DNA of 13,564 nucleotides from Betaproteobacteria bacterium TMED41 (lineage in GTDB: Bacteria; Pseudomonadota; Gammaproteobacteria; Burkholderiales; Burkholderiaceae_A), in assembly GCA_002167365.1 (NCBI GenBank), contig NHCU01000052.1:16011-29574 (forward strand), read 5' to 3'. Positions 1 through 6,669 of the stretch are shown here, piece after piece (the stretch's first letter is position 1; every line of letters starts with the position of its first letter). The translations under genes were made by a program, and so were the position numbers. The notes under the pieces were generated by a model, which saw only the letters and a program-made list of their open reading frames with translations, ran no database searches and was not told the origin of the DNA.

Positions 1-47
1 GGTAGCATCAAGAATAGTCTTTTTAAAACATACTTTAACAAAGACAT
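1..47 (-). CDS. yejB: YejB-like ABC transporter permease, N-terminal fragment (cut by window edge)
   Basis: An ATG lies 2 nt after the stop of the solute-binding protein gene and opens a frame that runs off the window. The visible residues are MSLLKYVLKRLFLML followed by a proline codon. A short basic lead into a hydrophobic helix (pattern Y-x-L-x-R-L-x-L-M-x-P) is the usual N-terminus of binding-protein-dependent permeases of the DppB/YejB type. The upstream partner is a YejA-like binding protein, so YejB, an inner-membrane permease subunit of a peptide importer, is the natural reading. Only 16 codons are visible. The call rests mainly on position and on this short match. Confidence 0.6.
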   Translation of the reverse strand, partial: MSLLKYVLKRLFLML

Positions 48-49
48 AT

Positions 50-1930
50 TCATTGCTTTAATTTTCCCTGCCGCCACCACCACGAACTCATGGCCCAATC
101 CTCAGAATGATAGTAAAGGGGAGTGTTTCTGGGCGCGACCAACCCATCTCGGAAGGCAACTCTATGAATTCTGTTATGCCAATGAGGTATAACGTAATGA
201 CCGAACAATAGAATCCTATCTAAAACTTTTGAAGCCAATTTAAGTTGCTCTCGTGTCTCTGAGGATATTATATTTTTTATTGCATTATCGACCAAGGGGT
301 CACTAAGACCAATGAAATTATCAGACCCTTTTTCATTGACTGTAGTTGACATAAATCTATAAACCAGTTCATTACCTGGATTTAGCCCAGATAAATACCA
401 ATGTACAAGCATATCATACTCAAAATTATCAATTCTTTTTTTGTACAGTGAAATGTCGGTAACTCGGGTTTTTAGTTCAATTCCCAGTTTTTGTAAATTT
501 CTTTTAAAGGGTGAAACCACTCTTTCCCATCCTCTGCTATCAAGAAGAACCTCAAATTCAAAATTATTACCAACACTGTCCTGAAGCTTGCCCTTCTTAA
601 CATGCCATCCCGCCTTATTTAGCAACTTCATCGCTTGCTTTAAATTTTCTCTTAGAGATTGAGAATTACTCGTTGAAGGGGGAATCGGTACTGGGCCAAG
701 TAGTGAACTATCCAATGAAAGATTATTTTCTTGTGTCAATTTTATCAAAAGCTCTTCTTCATTTTTAGATGCTTTTCCAATGGCTACCATTTCAGTATTT
801 GTGAAAAACGAATTGGATCGGACATATTGGTCGTAAAAAAGTTGCCTATTCATCCATTCAAAATCCATAGCCAAACCTATCGCCTTTCTTACTCTTACAT
901 CAGCAAATTTTTTTTTCCTAATATTAAAAACATATCCCTGCATACCTGCTGGATTTGAATTGCTTATTTCTGATTTAATCAATTCCCCTTTTTTAAACTT
1001 AATACCTTCATAAGATCGTGCCCAGTTTTTAGAAACATTTTCATGAATAAAATCAAATTCCCCTGCTTTAAATGCTTGCAATCTAGCAAAAGAATCTTTG
1101 TAATATCTAAAACTAATTTTTTCAAAGTTAAAATGATTGTTCCTTGTAGGATGATTCTTCCCCCAATAGTCCGCTCTCTTTTTAAACCAAATGGATTTAC
1201 CTAGATCAATTTTTGATATGACATAGGGACCTGAAGCAACAGGGGGATCTTGGACAACCTCATCAAATGATTTTCCTGCACCCCACTTTTTTGAAAAGAC
1301 TGGGAGACTTGCTACGATCATGTGAAGCTCTCTATTTTTTCTTTTAAAATTAAATCTAATTTTTCTTTTTCCCAAAACAACAGCTTCTCTAACGTCACTC
1401 CAATAATTTTTCCAAATTGGACTGGAGCTTGAGCTGGTCAAAGTATCGTAAGAATACTTAACATCACTTGCAAGAATAGGGTCCCCATTAGAAAATTTAG
1501 CTTTAGGGTTAATAATAAAAGTAATGGACAACTTATTTTTGGCTAGACTCATTTTCTCAGCAATTAACCCATAAACACTCATTGGTTCATCCAAACTTGG
1601 TGTTGCAAGTGGTTCAAAAACCAATTGCATCAGTCCTCTAGCTGCTAATCCTTTTAGAGTAAATGGATTTAACTTATCAAAACTACCCATAGCAGCTAGT
1701 CGTAGTTCTCCACCTTCCACAGAGTTTGAATCCACATAATCAAAACTTAGAAAGTTTTCCCCGTATTTTGGCTCTGATCCGAGAGCCATAGATTTGGTAT
1801 ATTTTTTCCCATAAACATCTGATATTCCAATCAAAAACAAAGGAAAAATCAAAATTAAAATTTTTTTTTCAAGTATTGTTTTAATTTCCAAAGGAAATCT
1901 AAAACCAAATGTATATTTTTCTTCTTTCAT
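50..1930 (-). CDS. yejA: YejA-like extracellular solute-binding protein (family 5) of a peptide ABC importer
   Basis: Periplasmic ligand-binding subunit of a YejABEF-type importer, which in E. coli takes up oligopeptides and microcin C. The 626 residues are close to the roughly 600 usual for YejA. A long basic N-region followed by a hydrophobic stretch (about residues 23-37) looks like a signal peptide. The mature part opens with a GSEPKYGENFLSFDYV block and a GGELRLAAMGSFDKLNPF block, both typical of YejA rather than OppA/DppA. Further family blocks are FSNGDPILASDVKYSYDTL, the SGPY motif, DYWG, and AFKAGEFDF-x-HENVSKNWA. It starts 2 nt after the second exbD stop, with no clear Shine-Dalgarno, so translation is probably coupled. 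It is followed 2 nt later by a permease start. No frameshift or truncation is seen. The exact ligand cannot be read from the sequence. Confidence 0.88.
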   Translation of the reverse strand: MKEEKYTFGFRFPLEIKTILEKKILILIFPLFLIGISDVYGKKYTKSMALGSEPKYGENFLSFDYVDSNSVEGGELRLAAMGSFDKLNPFTLKGLAARGLMQLVFEPLATPSLDEPMSVYGLIAEKMSLAKNKLSITFIINPKAKFSNGDPILASDVKYSYDTLTSSSSSPIWKNYWSDVREAVVLGKRKIRFNFKRKNRELHMIVASLPVFSKKWGAGKSFDEVVQDPPVASGPYVISKIDLGKSIWFKKRADYWGKNHPTRNNHFNFEKISFRYYKDSFARLQAFKAGEFDFIHENVSKNWARSYEGIKFKKGELIKSEISNSNPAGMQGYVFNIRKKKFADVRVRKAIGLAMDFEWMNRQLFYDQYVRSNSFFTNTEMVAIGKASKNEEELLIKLTQENNLSLDSSLLGPVPIPPSTSNSQSLRENLKQAMKLLNKAGWHVKKGKLQDSVGNNFEFEVLLDSRGWERVVSPFKRNLQKLGIELKTRVTDISLYKKRIDNFEYDMLVHWYLSGLNPGNELVYRFMSTTVNEKGSDNFIGLSDPLVDNAIKNIISSETREQLKLASKVLDRILLFGHYVIPHWHNRIHRVAFRDGLVAPRNTPLYYHSEDWAMSSWWWRQGKLKQ

Positions 1931-1932
1931 AG

Positions 1933-2355
1933 TTAAAATCGATCAATACCAATAAATCCTATTTCTTTTAAACCGACCTTTCTCGCCTCAAAAAGAATGG
2001 AAGCTATATCACTATAATTGGAGTCGGCATGCGAATTTATAAAAATATTTGGAGTTGATTCACTATTTACAAGGTTCATCAAAACATTTTTTAAATTCTG
2101 CTTGTTATGAATGACTTGATTATCTACTTTAATTATTCCATATTGGTTAATCGAAATTTCGATATATTTTTTTGCATTAGAAATCTCTTTGGAGTTTTTT
2201 TCTGGCAAGTCTAAATTGACAGAATGAAGCCTTATTGGGATTGTGATGATTAGCATAATCAATAGAACTAGCATTACATCTATCAAAGGAGTTGTGTTAA
2301 TGTAAACCAGCATTTCAGGCTGTTGATCGATTGAAAATATTTTTTTATTTTTCAT
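1933..2355 (-). CDS. Second ExbD/TolR-family protein (ExbD2-like)
   Basis: Inner-membrane protein of the ExbB-ExbD proton channel family, which transmits proton-motive force to TonB. It has 140 residues, the usual ExbD size. It has a short cytoplasmic N-terminus and then a single membrane helix (about residues 22-42) opening with INTTPLIDVMLV. Asp26 occupies the place of the essential transmembrane aspartate (Asp25 of E. coli ExbD). A periplasmic domain of about 95 residues follows. It lies 13 nt after the first exbD and 2 nt before yejA. Outside the helix it has little obvious identity to its neighbour paralogue, so it is an old duplication and not a recent copy. A tonB-exbB-exbD1-exbD2 order is known from Xanthomonas. 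TolR is an alternative, but no tol-pal genes are present. Confidence 0.85.
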   Translation of the reverse strand: MKNKKIFSIDQQPEMLVYINTTPLIDVMLVLLIMLIITIPIRLHSVNLDLPEKNSKEISNAKKYIEISINQYGIIKVDNQVIHNKQNLKNVLMNLVNSESTPNIFINSHADSNYSDIASILFEARKVGLKEIGFIGIDRF

Positions 2356-2368
2356 TGGTAATATTTAC

Positions 2369-2809
2369 TTATTGATCTGGTGATGGGTCTGTTAAGAAAG
2401 CAACTCTTTTGATCCCTGAGTTTTGCAATAGTTTCAAAAGTGCTCCTAAATTTTTAAAAGCTATTTCTCTATCAGCTTGAATGTGTACTTCTGGCTGAGG
2501 TTTTAATATTGAAATTTGTTTAATATAATCTTTAAAAGTATTGTTTAAACCCAATTCAAATGTTTTCGTGCCTATAGTAAAATCTCCGGATTTTGATGCG
2601 GTAATGATGAGGTTGCTAACATTTACATTTCTTAACTTATAATTCTCTCTTGGTAAACTCACGTCAACGGATGAAGTAACAACGGGAATTGTGATCAGAA
2701 AAATTATCAGCAGAACAAGCATTACATCGACTAATGGAGTTGTGTTGATTTCATTCAACAACTCGTTTGATGTGGGCTCGTTAAATGAGATTCTTGTTCT
2801 TGTAAACAT
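2369..2809 (-). CDS. exbD: Biopolymer transport protein ExbD
   Basis: First ExbD paralogue of the operon, 146 residues. The N-terminus is cytoplasmic and ends in the family signature NTTPLVDVMLVLLIIFLITIP (helix about residues 24-46; Asp28 is the conserved proton-pathway aspartate). The remaining 100 or so residues form the periplasmic domain, with the sequence VHIQADREIAFKNL, typical of the ExbD/TolR fold. It starts 21 nt after exbB ends and is 13 nt from the second exbD. It should assemble with ExbB as a pentamer-dimer type channel and energise TonB. No strong Shine-Dalgarno is seen upstream of the ATG. Confidence 0.9.
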   Translation of the reverse strand: MFTRTRISFNEPTSNELLNEINTTPLVDVMLVLLIIFLITIPVVTSSVDVSLPRENYKLRNVNVSNLIITASKSGDFTIGTKTFELGLNNTFKDYIKQISILKPQPEVHIQADREIAFKNLGALLKLLQNSGIKRVAFLTDPSPDQ

Positions 2810-2830
2810 TATTTATGAACTTTAAAAGTT

Positions 2831-3637
2831 TTAATCGTTTTGGAAAAATGAAACATAAAAAATATTCCCAAAATTTGTAATTTTTTCCATTAATATTTTA
2901 TTTCTTCTCACTAACCAGTTGTATCCAAGAACTGCTGGAACAGCAACAGCTAAACCAATAGCAGTCATAATAAGCGCTTCTCCTACAGGACCCGCAACTT
3001 TATCTAAACTAGCTTGACCAGAGTCTCCAATTTTAATTAGTGCGTGGTAGATTGCCCAAACAGTTCCAAAAAGACCTACAAACGGAGCGGTAGAACCAAC
3101 TGTAGCCAAAAAAGTTAAACCATTTTGCAAGTATCCATTAACTTGATTTATTCCCGATTGAATACCTTCACCGACCCAATTTGCAGGATCAATGGAATTA
3201 TCAGAGGTATTGGTTTGTAATTTAGCTTCTTTACCTGCATTATAAACAATATTTAAAAGGCACGATTTGGGCAAATCCTTAAAAATTTGACTAACAATGA
3301 TTCCCCGCTCATAAGACTCCTTTAACATAGTGCATTCTTTTATAACTTTTGATTGTTCAAAAAATTTGCTTACAAATATAGTCCACGAACCCAAACTCAT
3401 AATCAACAGAACAACTAATGCTCCTTTGGCAACCCAATCACTCTGCTTCCACAAAGCTATAAAGCCATACCTGTTACTATTATCTGCTTCAACCATACTT
3501 TCTGATTCAAGTGAAAGACTATTTCCAATAGACAAATCTTGTTCAATGATAGATTTTTCTGACGAGTCTAAATCATTGCCAAAAGTTGCAGTTGACGTAA
3601 AAAAAATTAACATAAAAAAACTTAAAATTTTTGACAT
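2831..3637 (-). CDS. exbB: Biopolymer transport protein ExbB (MotA/TolQ/ExbB family)
   Basis: Proton-channel subunit of the TonB energising complex in the inner membrane, 268 residues. It has an N-terminal signal-like helix (about residues 4-20) and a short acidic periplasmic extension (21-58), then three membrane segments at about 71-90, 173-198 and 222-242. The TM2 block GSTAPFVGLFGTVWAIYHAL and the TM3 block GPVGEALIMTAIGLAVAVPA are strong MotA_ExbB signatures. Glu220 matches the functional Glu176 of E. coli ExbB, and Thr192 and Thr225 match the channel threonines. The extended N-terminus is found in many proteobacterial ExbB proteins and is absent from TolQ. The ATG has a good AGGA Shine-Dalgarno (3644-3647) six bases upstream, one of the few clear ones here. 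It lies 67 nt after tonB. Confidence 0.92.
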   Translation of the reverse strand: MSKILSFFMLIFFTSTATFGNDLDSSEKSIIEQDLSIGNSLSLESESMVEADNSNRYGFIALWKQSDWVAKGALVVLLIMSLGSWTIFVSKFFEQSKVIKECTMLKESYERGIIVSQIFKDLPKSCLLNIVYNAGKEAKLQTNTSDNSIDPANWVGEGIQSGINQVNGYLQNGLTFLATVGSTAPFVGLFGTVWAIYHALIKIGDSGQASLDKVAGPVGEALIMTAIGLAVAVPAVLGYNWLVRRNKILMEKITNFGNIFYVSFFQND

Positions 3638-3704
3638 TTTTTTTCCTAAAAAATTAATTTACTTGCAAAATGATTCACATCAGTTTAGAAACGGATACTC
3701 TATT

Positions 3705-4427
3705 TTATTTTAATTGAAACACATATGGAATTACTGCCCAATCTTTTACGAAAACTCCATTTTCACTAGCCGGTACGAATTTACAAGAAAAAAGTCCAGC
3801 CTTTGCGGCATTATCCAATCTTTCGAAACCGGAAGTCTTTTTTATTTCAGCCTTTTCAGCTTTTCCTTCCTCGTTAATTAGAAACCTTAAAACGACAGTT
3901 CCTTGTTCTCCTCTTCTTTTAGAAGTTCTTGGATAATTGGGCCTACATTTTGTCAAATCACTACCAATTCTAGCTCTTGTTATTATTTTTTTTGAAACGA
4001 TCTCAGATTGGGATTCTGTCCGAACCAGACTATCGATACTAAAAATATTTTTTTCTATATTGTTAAGGGATGATTCTTGTTGATCATCGACTTCCTTTTC
4101 CTTATTGTTAACAGGTTCTTGTCGGGGTTTTTTTGAAAGTTTTATTGGAGACTCCTTAAAAACTTTCTTTTTTTTCGAAACTGTAATTTTTTTTTTAATA
4201 TTCTCGCGTTTTGGCTCATATTTTTTTTTAATAGTTTTGAATTCGGGAGCCATAATTTTTTTTTCAGGCATTGAAAGAAAGGTTAGATTAATTTTCTGAT
4301 TAATTATTAGCTCTTTCTTGGAATTGTTAAAAATTGAAATTGCAATTGCTAATGAATGGACAATTAAAACCAAGAGAAAGACAATGTAACGGGACGATAA
4401 CATAATATTCATGAGAAGATTAATCAT
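3705..4427 (-). CDS. tonB: TonB energy transducer with lysine-rich, proline-poor linker
   Basis: Links the ExbB-ExbD proton channel to outer-membrane TonB-dependent receptors; 240 residues. The membrane anchor is at about residues 13-33 and contains His24, the counterpart of the essential transmembrane His20 of E. coli TonB. A linker of about 105 residues follows, with only about six prolines but very many lysines, unlike the Pro-Glu/Pro-Lys spacer of classical TonB. The C-terminal TonB domain (about 157-240) has YPRTSKRRGEQGTVVLRFLI, the SGF-x-RLD-x-AA helix and a VFQL end strand. Cys161 and Cys215 flank this domain as in some betaproteobacterial TonB proteins and could form a disulfide. The first of three nearby ATG codons (4427, 4412, 4403) is taken. 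None has a clear Shine-Dalgarno, and 4412 or 4403 would give a more usual N-terminus. It heads the operon that continues into exbB. Confidence 0.85.
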   Translation of the reverse strand: MINLLMNIMLSSRYIVFLLVLIVHSLAIAISIFNNSKKELIINQKINLTFLSMPEKKIMAPEFKTIKKKYEPKRENIKKKITVSKKKKVFKESPIKLSKKPRQEPVNNKEKEVDDQQESSLNNIEKNIFSIDSLVRTESQSEIVSKKIITRARIGSDLTKCRPNYPRTSKRRGEQGTVVLRFLINEEGKAEKAEIKKTSGFERLDNAAKAGLFSCKFVPASENGVFVKDWAVIPYVFQLK

Positions 4428-4445
4428 GCAAAAAAATGACCAGGA

Positions 4446-4466
4446 AGTATAAGTAATTTAGTTATC
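4446..4466 (-). promoter_or_regulatory. Candidate tonB-operon -10 with overlapping weak Fur-like site
   Basis: Read on the minus strand, 4451-4446 is TATACT (5 of 6 to the -10 consensus), and 4466-4448 matches the 19-base Fur consensus at 12 of 19 positions by hand count. A Fur site over the promoter of a tonB operon would make biological sense. However, 12 of 19 in such AT-rich DNA is weak and there is no good -35. If this -10 is right, the leader to the first ATG is only about 12 nt, which would favour the downstream ATGs at 4412 or 4403. Confidence 0.2.
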
Positions 4467-4498
4467 ATAAAATACATAAATTTTCTACATCGCAAATA

Positions 4499-4507
4499 TG
4501 CTATAAA
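4499..4507 (+). promoter_or_regulatory. Candidate extended -10 promoter for fabI-thyA-folA
   Basis: The motif TGCTATAAA has the TGn extension directly before a TATAAA hexamer (5 of 6 to TATAAT). It would start transcription near 4513-4515 and give a leader of roughly 45 nt. No good -35 hexamer is seen at 16-18 nt, which is tolerable for an extended -10 promoter. The surroundings are so AT-rich that TATAAA alone would mean little; the TG extension is what supports the call. Confidence 0.4.
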
Positions 4508-4539
4508 TTAATTATATATTTATTAAAATATGATTAATT
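4506..4539. repeat. Imperfect 12-nt inverted repeat upstream of fabI
   Basis: The arms AATTAATTATAT (4506-4517) and ATATGATTAATT (4528-4539) are reverse complements at 11 of 12 positions, separated by 10 nt. The mismatch would be a G-U pair in RNA. The repeat starts inside the candidate -10 and covers the predicted early fabI leader, where an operator could sit. The local AT content makes chance a serious alternative. Confidence 0.3.
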
Positions 4540-4557
4540 ATCTCTCAATTTTAAAAT

Positions 4558-5331
4558 ATGAGTTTTCTAAAAAACAAAAAAATACTTATATCTGGAATGA
4601 TTTCCAATAGATCAATTGCATATGGCATTGCAAAGGCTTGTTATGCTCAAGGCGCCGACCTAGCTTTCAGCTATCAAAGTGGTAGATTTAAGGACAGAAT
4701 CAGCACTTTGGCCTCTGAGTTTGAGTCAGATGCTTGTTTTGAGTGTGATGTTTCCCAGGATCAACAGATTGAAAATCTTAGCGATTCCATTAAACAAAAA
4801 TGGGGATTGTTGGATGGATTTGTACATGCTATCGCCTTTGCTCCTAGAGATGCCATTGCTGGCAGTTTTTTAGATGGGTTTAGCAGAGAAAGTTTTTCAA
4901 TTGCTCACGATATATCTGTCTACAGCTTCGGAGCAATGACGAAAAGTTTGCTTCCGCTGATGAAAAACAGAAATGCCGCTATTGCAACCCTTAGCTATAT
5001 CGGAGCAGAAAGAAGTGTTCCCGGTTATAATACAATGGGATTAGCAAAGGCAAGTTTAGAAGCATGTGTTAAGTACCTGGCGGCAAATTGTGGCCCTTAT
5101 AACATTAGGGTTAATGCAGTCTCAGCAGGGCCAATAAAAACTTTAGCCGCAAGTGGAATTAAAGGATTTTCAGATATTTTAAAAAAAGTAGAAGAAAAAT
5201 CTCCGATGAGAAAAAATATTACTTCGGAAGATGTGGGTAATACTGTTGCGTTTTTACTGTCAGATTTATCTAAAGGGATCACCGGTGAAATTACTCATGT
5301 AGACAACGGTTACAGTACAGTGGTGTCTTAA
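4558..5331 (+). CDS. fabI: Enoyl-[acyl-carrier-protein] reductase (NADH), FabI
   Basis: Cytosolic enzyme of fatty-acid elongation that reduces trans-2-enoyl-ACP with NAD(P)H. It has 257 residues, normal for FabI. It is a Rossmann-fold short-chain dehydrogenase with the FabI-type nucleotide motif ISGMISNRSIAYGIA at residues 11-25 and an SYIGA block containing Tyr147. Tyr157 and Lys164 form the Y-x6-K active site (E. coli Tyr146, Tyr156, Lys163). It ends with the usual GEITHVDNGYS region. Residue 93 is Ala where E. coli has Gly93. The ATG has no visible Shine-Dalgarno. It is the first gene of a tight trio, with thyA starting 1 nt after its stop. In Burkholderiales, fabI is commonly found beside yejA/yejB-type genes, which agrees with the divergent neighbour operon. 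Confidence 0.95.
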   Translation: MSFLKNKKILISGMISNRSIAYGIAKACYAQGADLAFSYQSGRFKDRISTLASEFESDACFECDVSQDQQIENLSDSIKQKWGLLDGFVHAIAFAPRDAIAGSFLDGFSRESFSIAHDISVYSFGAMTKSLLPLMKNRNAAIATLSYIGAERSVPGYNTMGLAKASLEACVKYLAANCGPYNIRVNAVSAGPIKTLAASGIKGFSDILKKVEEKSPMRKNITSEDVGNTVAFLLSDLSKGITGEITHVDNGYSTVVS

Positions 5332-5332
5332 A

Positions 5333-6139
5333 TTGAAGCTTTACCTGGATTTGGTTGATCACATATTGAAGAATGGTATTTTAAAAAATGACCGAACAGG
5401 AGTTGGCACATACTCTGTCTTTGGATGGCAAATGAGATTTAATTTAGAAAAAAAAATACCTGTAATTACTACAAAAAAAATTCATCTCAAATCTGTACTT
5501 GAAGAATTACTTTGGTTTCTTTCCGGAAATACCAATGTTCGAAAACTTCAAAAAAAAGGTGTCAGCATTTGGAATGAATGGGCAAATTCTGATGGAGAAC
5601 TTGGCCCTATTTATGGGAAACAATGGCGATCTTGGCCAGACCCTAAACCCAACATGCCTGAAAACTCAATAGACCAAATATCCGACGTGATTAAACAATT
5701 AAAATATAACCCTGATTCTAGAAGAATGATTGTCAGCGCTTGGAACGTTAGTCAAATACCCCAGATGGCTTTAACTCCTTGCCACATACTTTTTCAATTC
5801 TATGTGGCAAACAGTAAATTGTCATGTCAGATTTATCAAAGAAGTGCTGATGTTTTTCTAGGAGTGCCCTTTAACATTACAAGCTACGCCATTTTGACAT
5901 ACATGATGGCACATCAAACAGGATACAAAACAGGTGATTTAATTTGGACAGGAGGAGATTGCCATTTATACAAAAATCATGTTGAACAAGCAAAAACACA
6001 ACTAGAACGTCATCCTTTTCCCTTGCCAGAGTTGAAGTTTGAACGACATCCAAAAAATATTTTCTCTTATGAATACCAAGATTTTAAGTTTATCAACTAC
6101 AAACACCATCCAGCTTTGAAAGGCTCTGTAGCAATCTAA
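5333..6139 (+). CDS. thyA: Thymidylate synthase ThyA
   Basis: Converts dUMP to dTMP using methylene-tetrahydrofolate and releases dihydrofolate, which the next gene product reduces. It has 268 residues against 264 in E. coli. The N-terminus MKLYLDLVDHIL-x-NG-x-x-KNDRTGVGT aligns directly with E. coli ThyA. This fixes the start at the TTG codon at 5333, with no in-frame ATG that would keep the conserved block. The catalytic Cys150 is in LTPCHILFQFYV, followed by the substrate-binding QRSADVFLGVPFNI block and WTGGDCHLY, and the protein ends in VAI as in the family. It lies 1 nt after fabI, and its stop overlaps the folA start (TAATG), so all three genes are probably translationally coupled. The rare TTG start may lower its yield. 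Confidence 0.95.
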   Translation: MKLYLDLVDHILKNGILKNDRTGVGTYSVFGWQMRFNLEKKIPVITTKKIHLKSVLEELLWFLSGNTNVRKLQKKGVSIWNEWANSDGELGPIYGKQWRSWPDPKPNMPENSIDQISDVIKQLKYNPDSRRMIVSAWNVSQIPQMALTPCHILFQFYVANSKLSCQIYQRSADVFLGVPFNITSYAILTYMMAHQTGYKTGDLIWTGGDCHLYKNHVEQAKTQLERHPFPLPELKFERHPKNIFSYEYQDFKFINYKHHPALKGSVAI

Positions 6140-6669
6140 TGGTTCAGTCCCTCAAATTCAAACCATTTATTACAATAATAGTAGCAATGGCCCAAAATGG
6201 TGTAATTGGTCAAAAAGGTATGTTGCCTTGGCATATTAGCGAGGATTTAAAGAGATTTAAAAAAATGACTTTAAAAAAACCCGTTCTTATGGGAAGAAAA
6301 ACTTATGACTCAATTACAGAGAGAATCGGGGGCGGTCTTCCTGAGAGAGATAACTTAGTTTTAACCAAACAAAGAAAAAATAAAAAACTCGAAAAAAATA
6401 CTTATTTTTTTAGTGATGTTGATCAAGTATTTTTTTGGCTTGAGTTAAATAGACATAAAAATCTATTTGTTGCTGGTGGCTCCACAATATATGAAAAATT
6501 TTTACCTATGGCCAATAGGATTGAAATGACTCATGTGCATAAGAACTTTGCTGGAGACACACTATTTCCAAATTGGGATAAAAAAGAATGGAGAGAATGC
6601 AAGGGCCAACTTAGAAAAGACACTAACAGCAAAGTGGAATTTTATTTCTCAACTTACAACAAAATTTAA
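6139..6669 (+). CDS. folA: Dihydrofolate reductase FolA
   Basis: NADPH-dependent reduction of dihydrofolate to tetrahydrofolate, closing the cycle opened by ThyA. It has 176 residues, slightly longer than the 159 of E. coli because of an N-terminal extension of about 8 residues and a few internal residues. Motifs seen: AMAQNGVIGQKGMLPWHIS at residues 16-34, with Asp36 as the acidic active-site residue (E. coli Asp27); PVLMGRKTYDSI for cofactor binding; LFVAGGSTIYEKFLP, the second NADPH-binding turn. A four-residue insertion follows DSI relative to E. coli. Its ATG overlaps the thyA stop by one base. Its TAA overlaps the stop of the convergent dcd gene (shared TTAA at 6666-6669). Confidence 0.93.
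   Translation: MVQSLKFKPFITIIVAMAQNGVIGQKGMLPWHISEDLKRFKKMTLKKPVLMGRKTYDSITERIGGGLPERDNLVLTKQRKNKKLEKNTYFFSDVDQVFFWLELNRHKNLFVAGGSTIYEKFLPMANRIEMTHVHKNFAGDTLFPNWDKKEWRECKGQLRKDTNSKVEFYFSTYNKI

Larger units (their letters stand above)
4428..4557. promoter_or_regulatory. Divergent intergenic promoter region between tonB and fabI
   Basis: A 130-nt, extremely AT-rich gap between two genes transcribed away from each other, so it should hold promoters for both the tonB operon and the fabI operon. Separate entries give the candidate elements. No RNA gene or ORF of note is seen. The position is firm because both flanking genes are; the individual promoter elements are less certain. Confidence 0.7.

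Noticed and set aside
1861..1869. A T9 run near the start of yejA as a phase-variation switch.
   Set aside because: It encodes lysines in the basic N-region of the signal peptide, and the frame is intact. Single runs of this length are common throughout this AT-rich window.
3330..3713. A 127-codon plus-strand frame opposite exbB.
   Set aside because: It is the antisense shadow of a strongly conserved exbB and shows no domain of its own.
4105..4299. A 64-codon phenylalanine-rich plus-strand frame opposite tonB, resembling a membrane peptide.
   Set aside because: Its hydrophobicity comes from the poly-T complement of the lysine-rich TonB linker. It is an antisense artefact.
4834..4836. FabI residue 93 is Ala (codon GCC) where E. 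coli has Gly93, a known triclosan/diazaborine resistance position.
   Set aside because: Staphylococcus aureus FabI has Ala at the equivalent place and is triclosan-sensitive, so Ala here does not by itself indicate resistance. The other resistance positions (Met after the catalytic Tyr, and the Phe in the substrate loop) look wild type.
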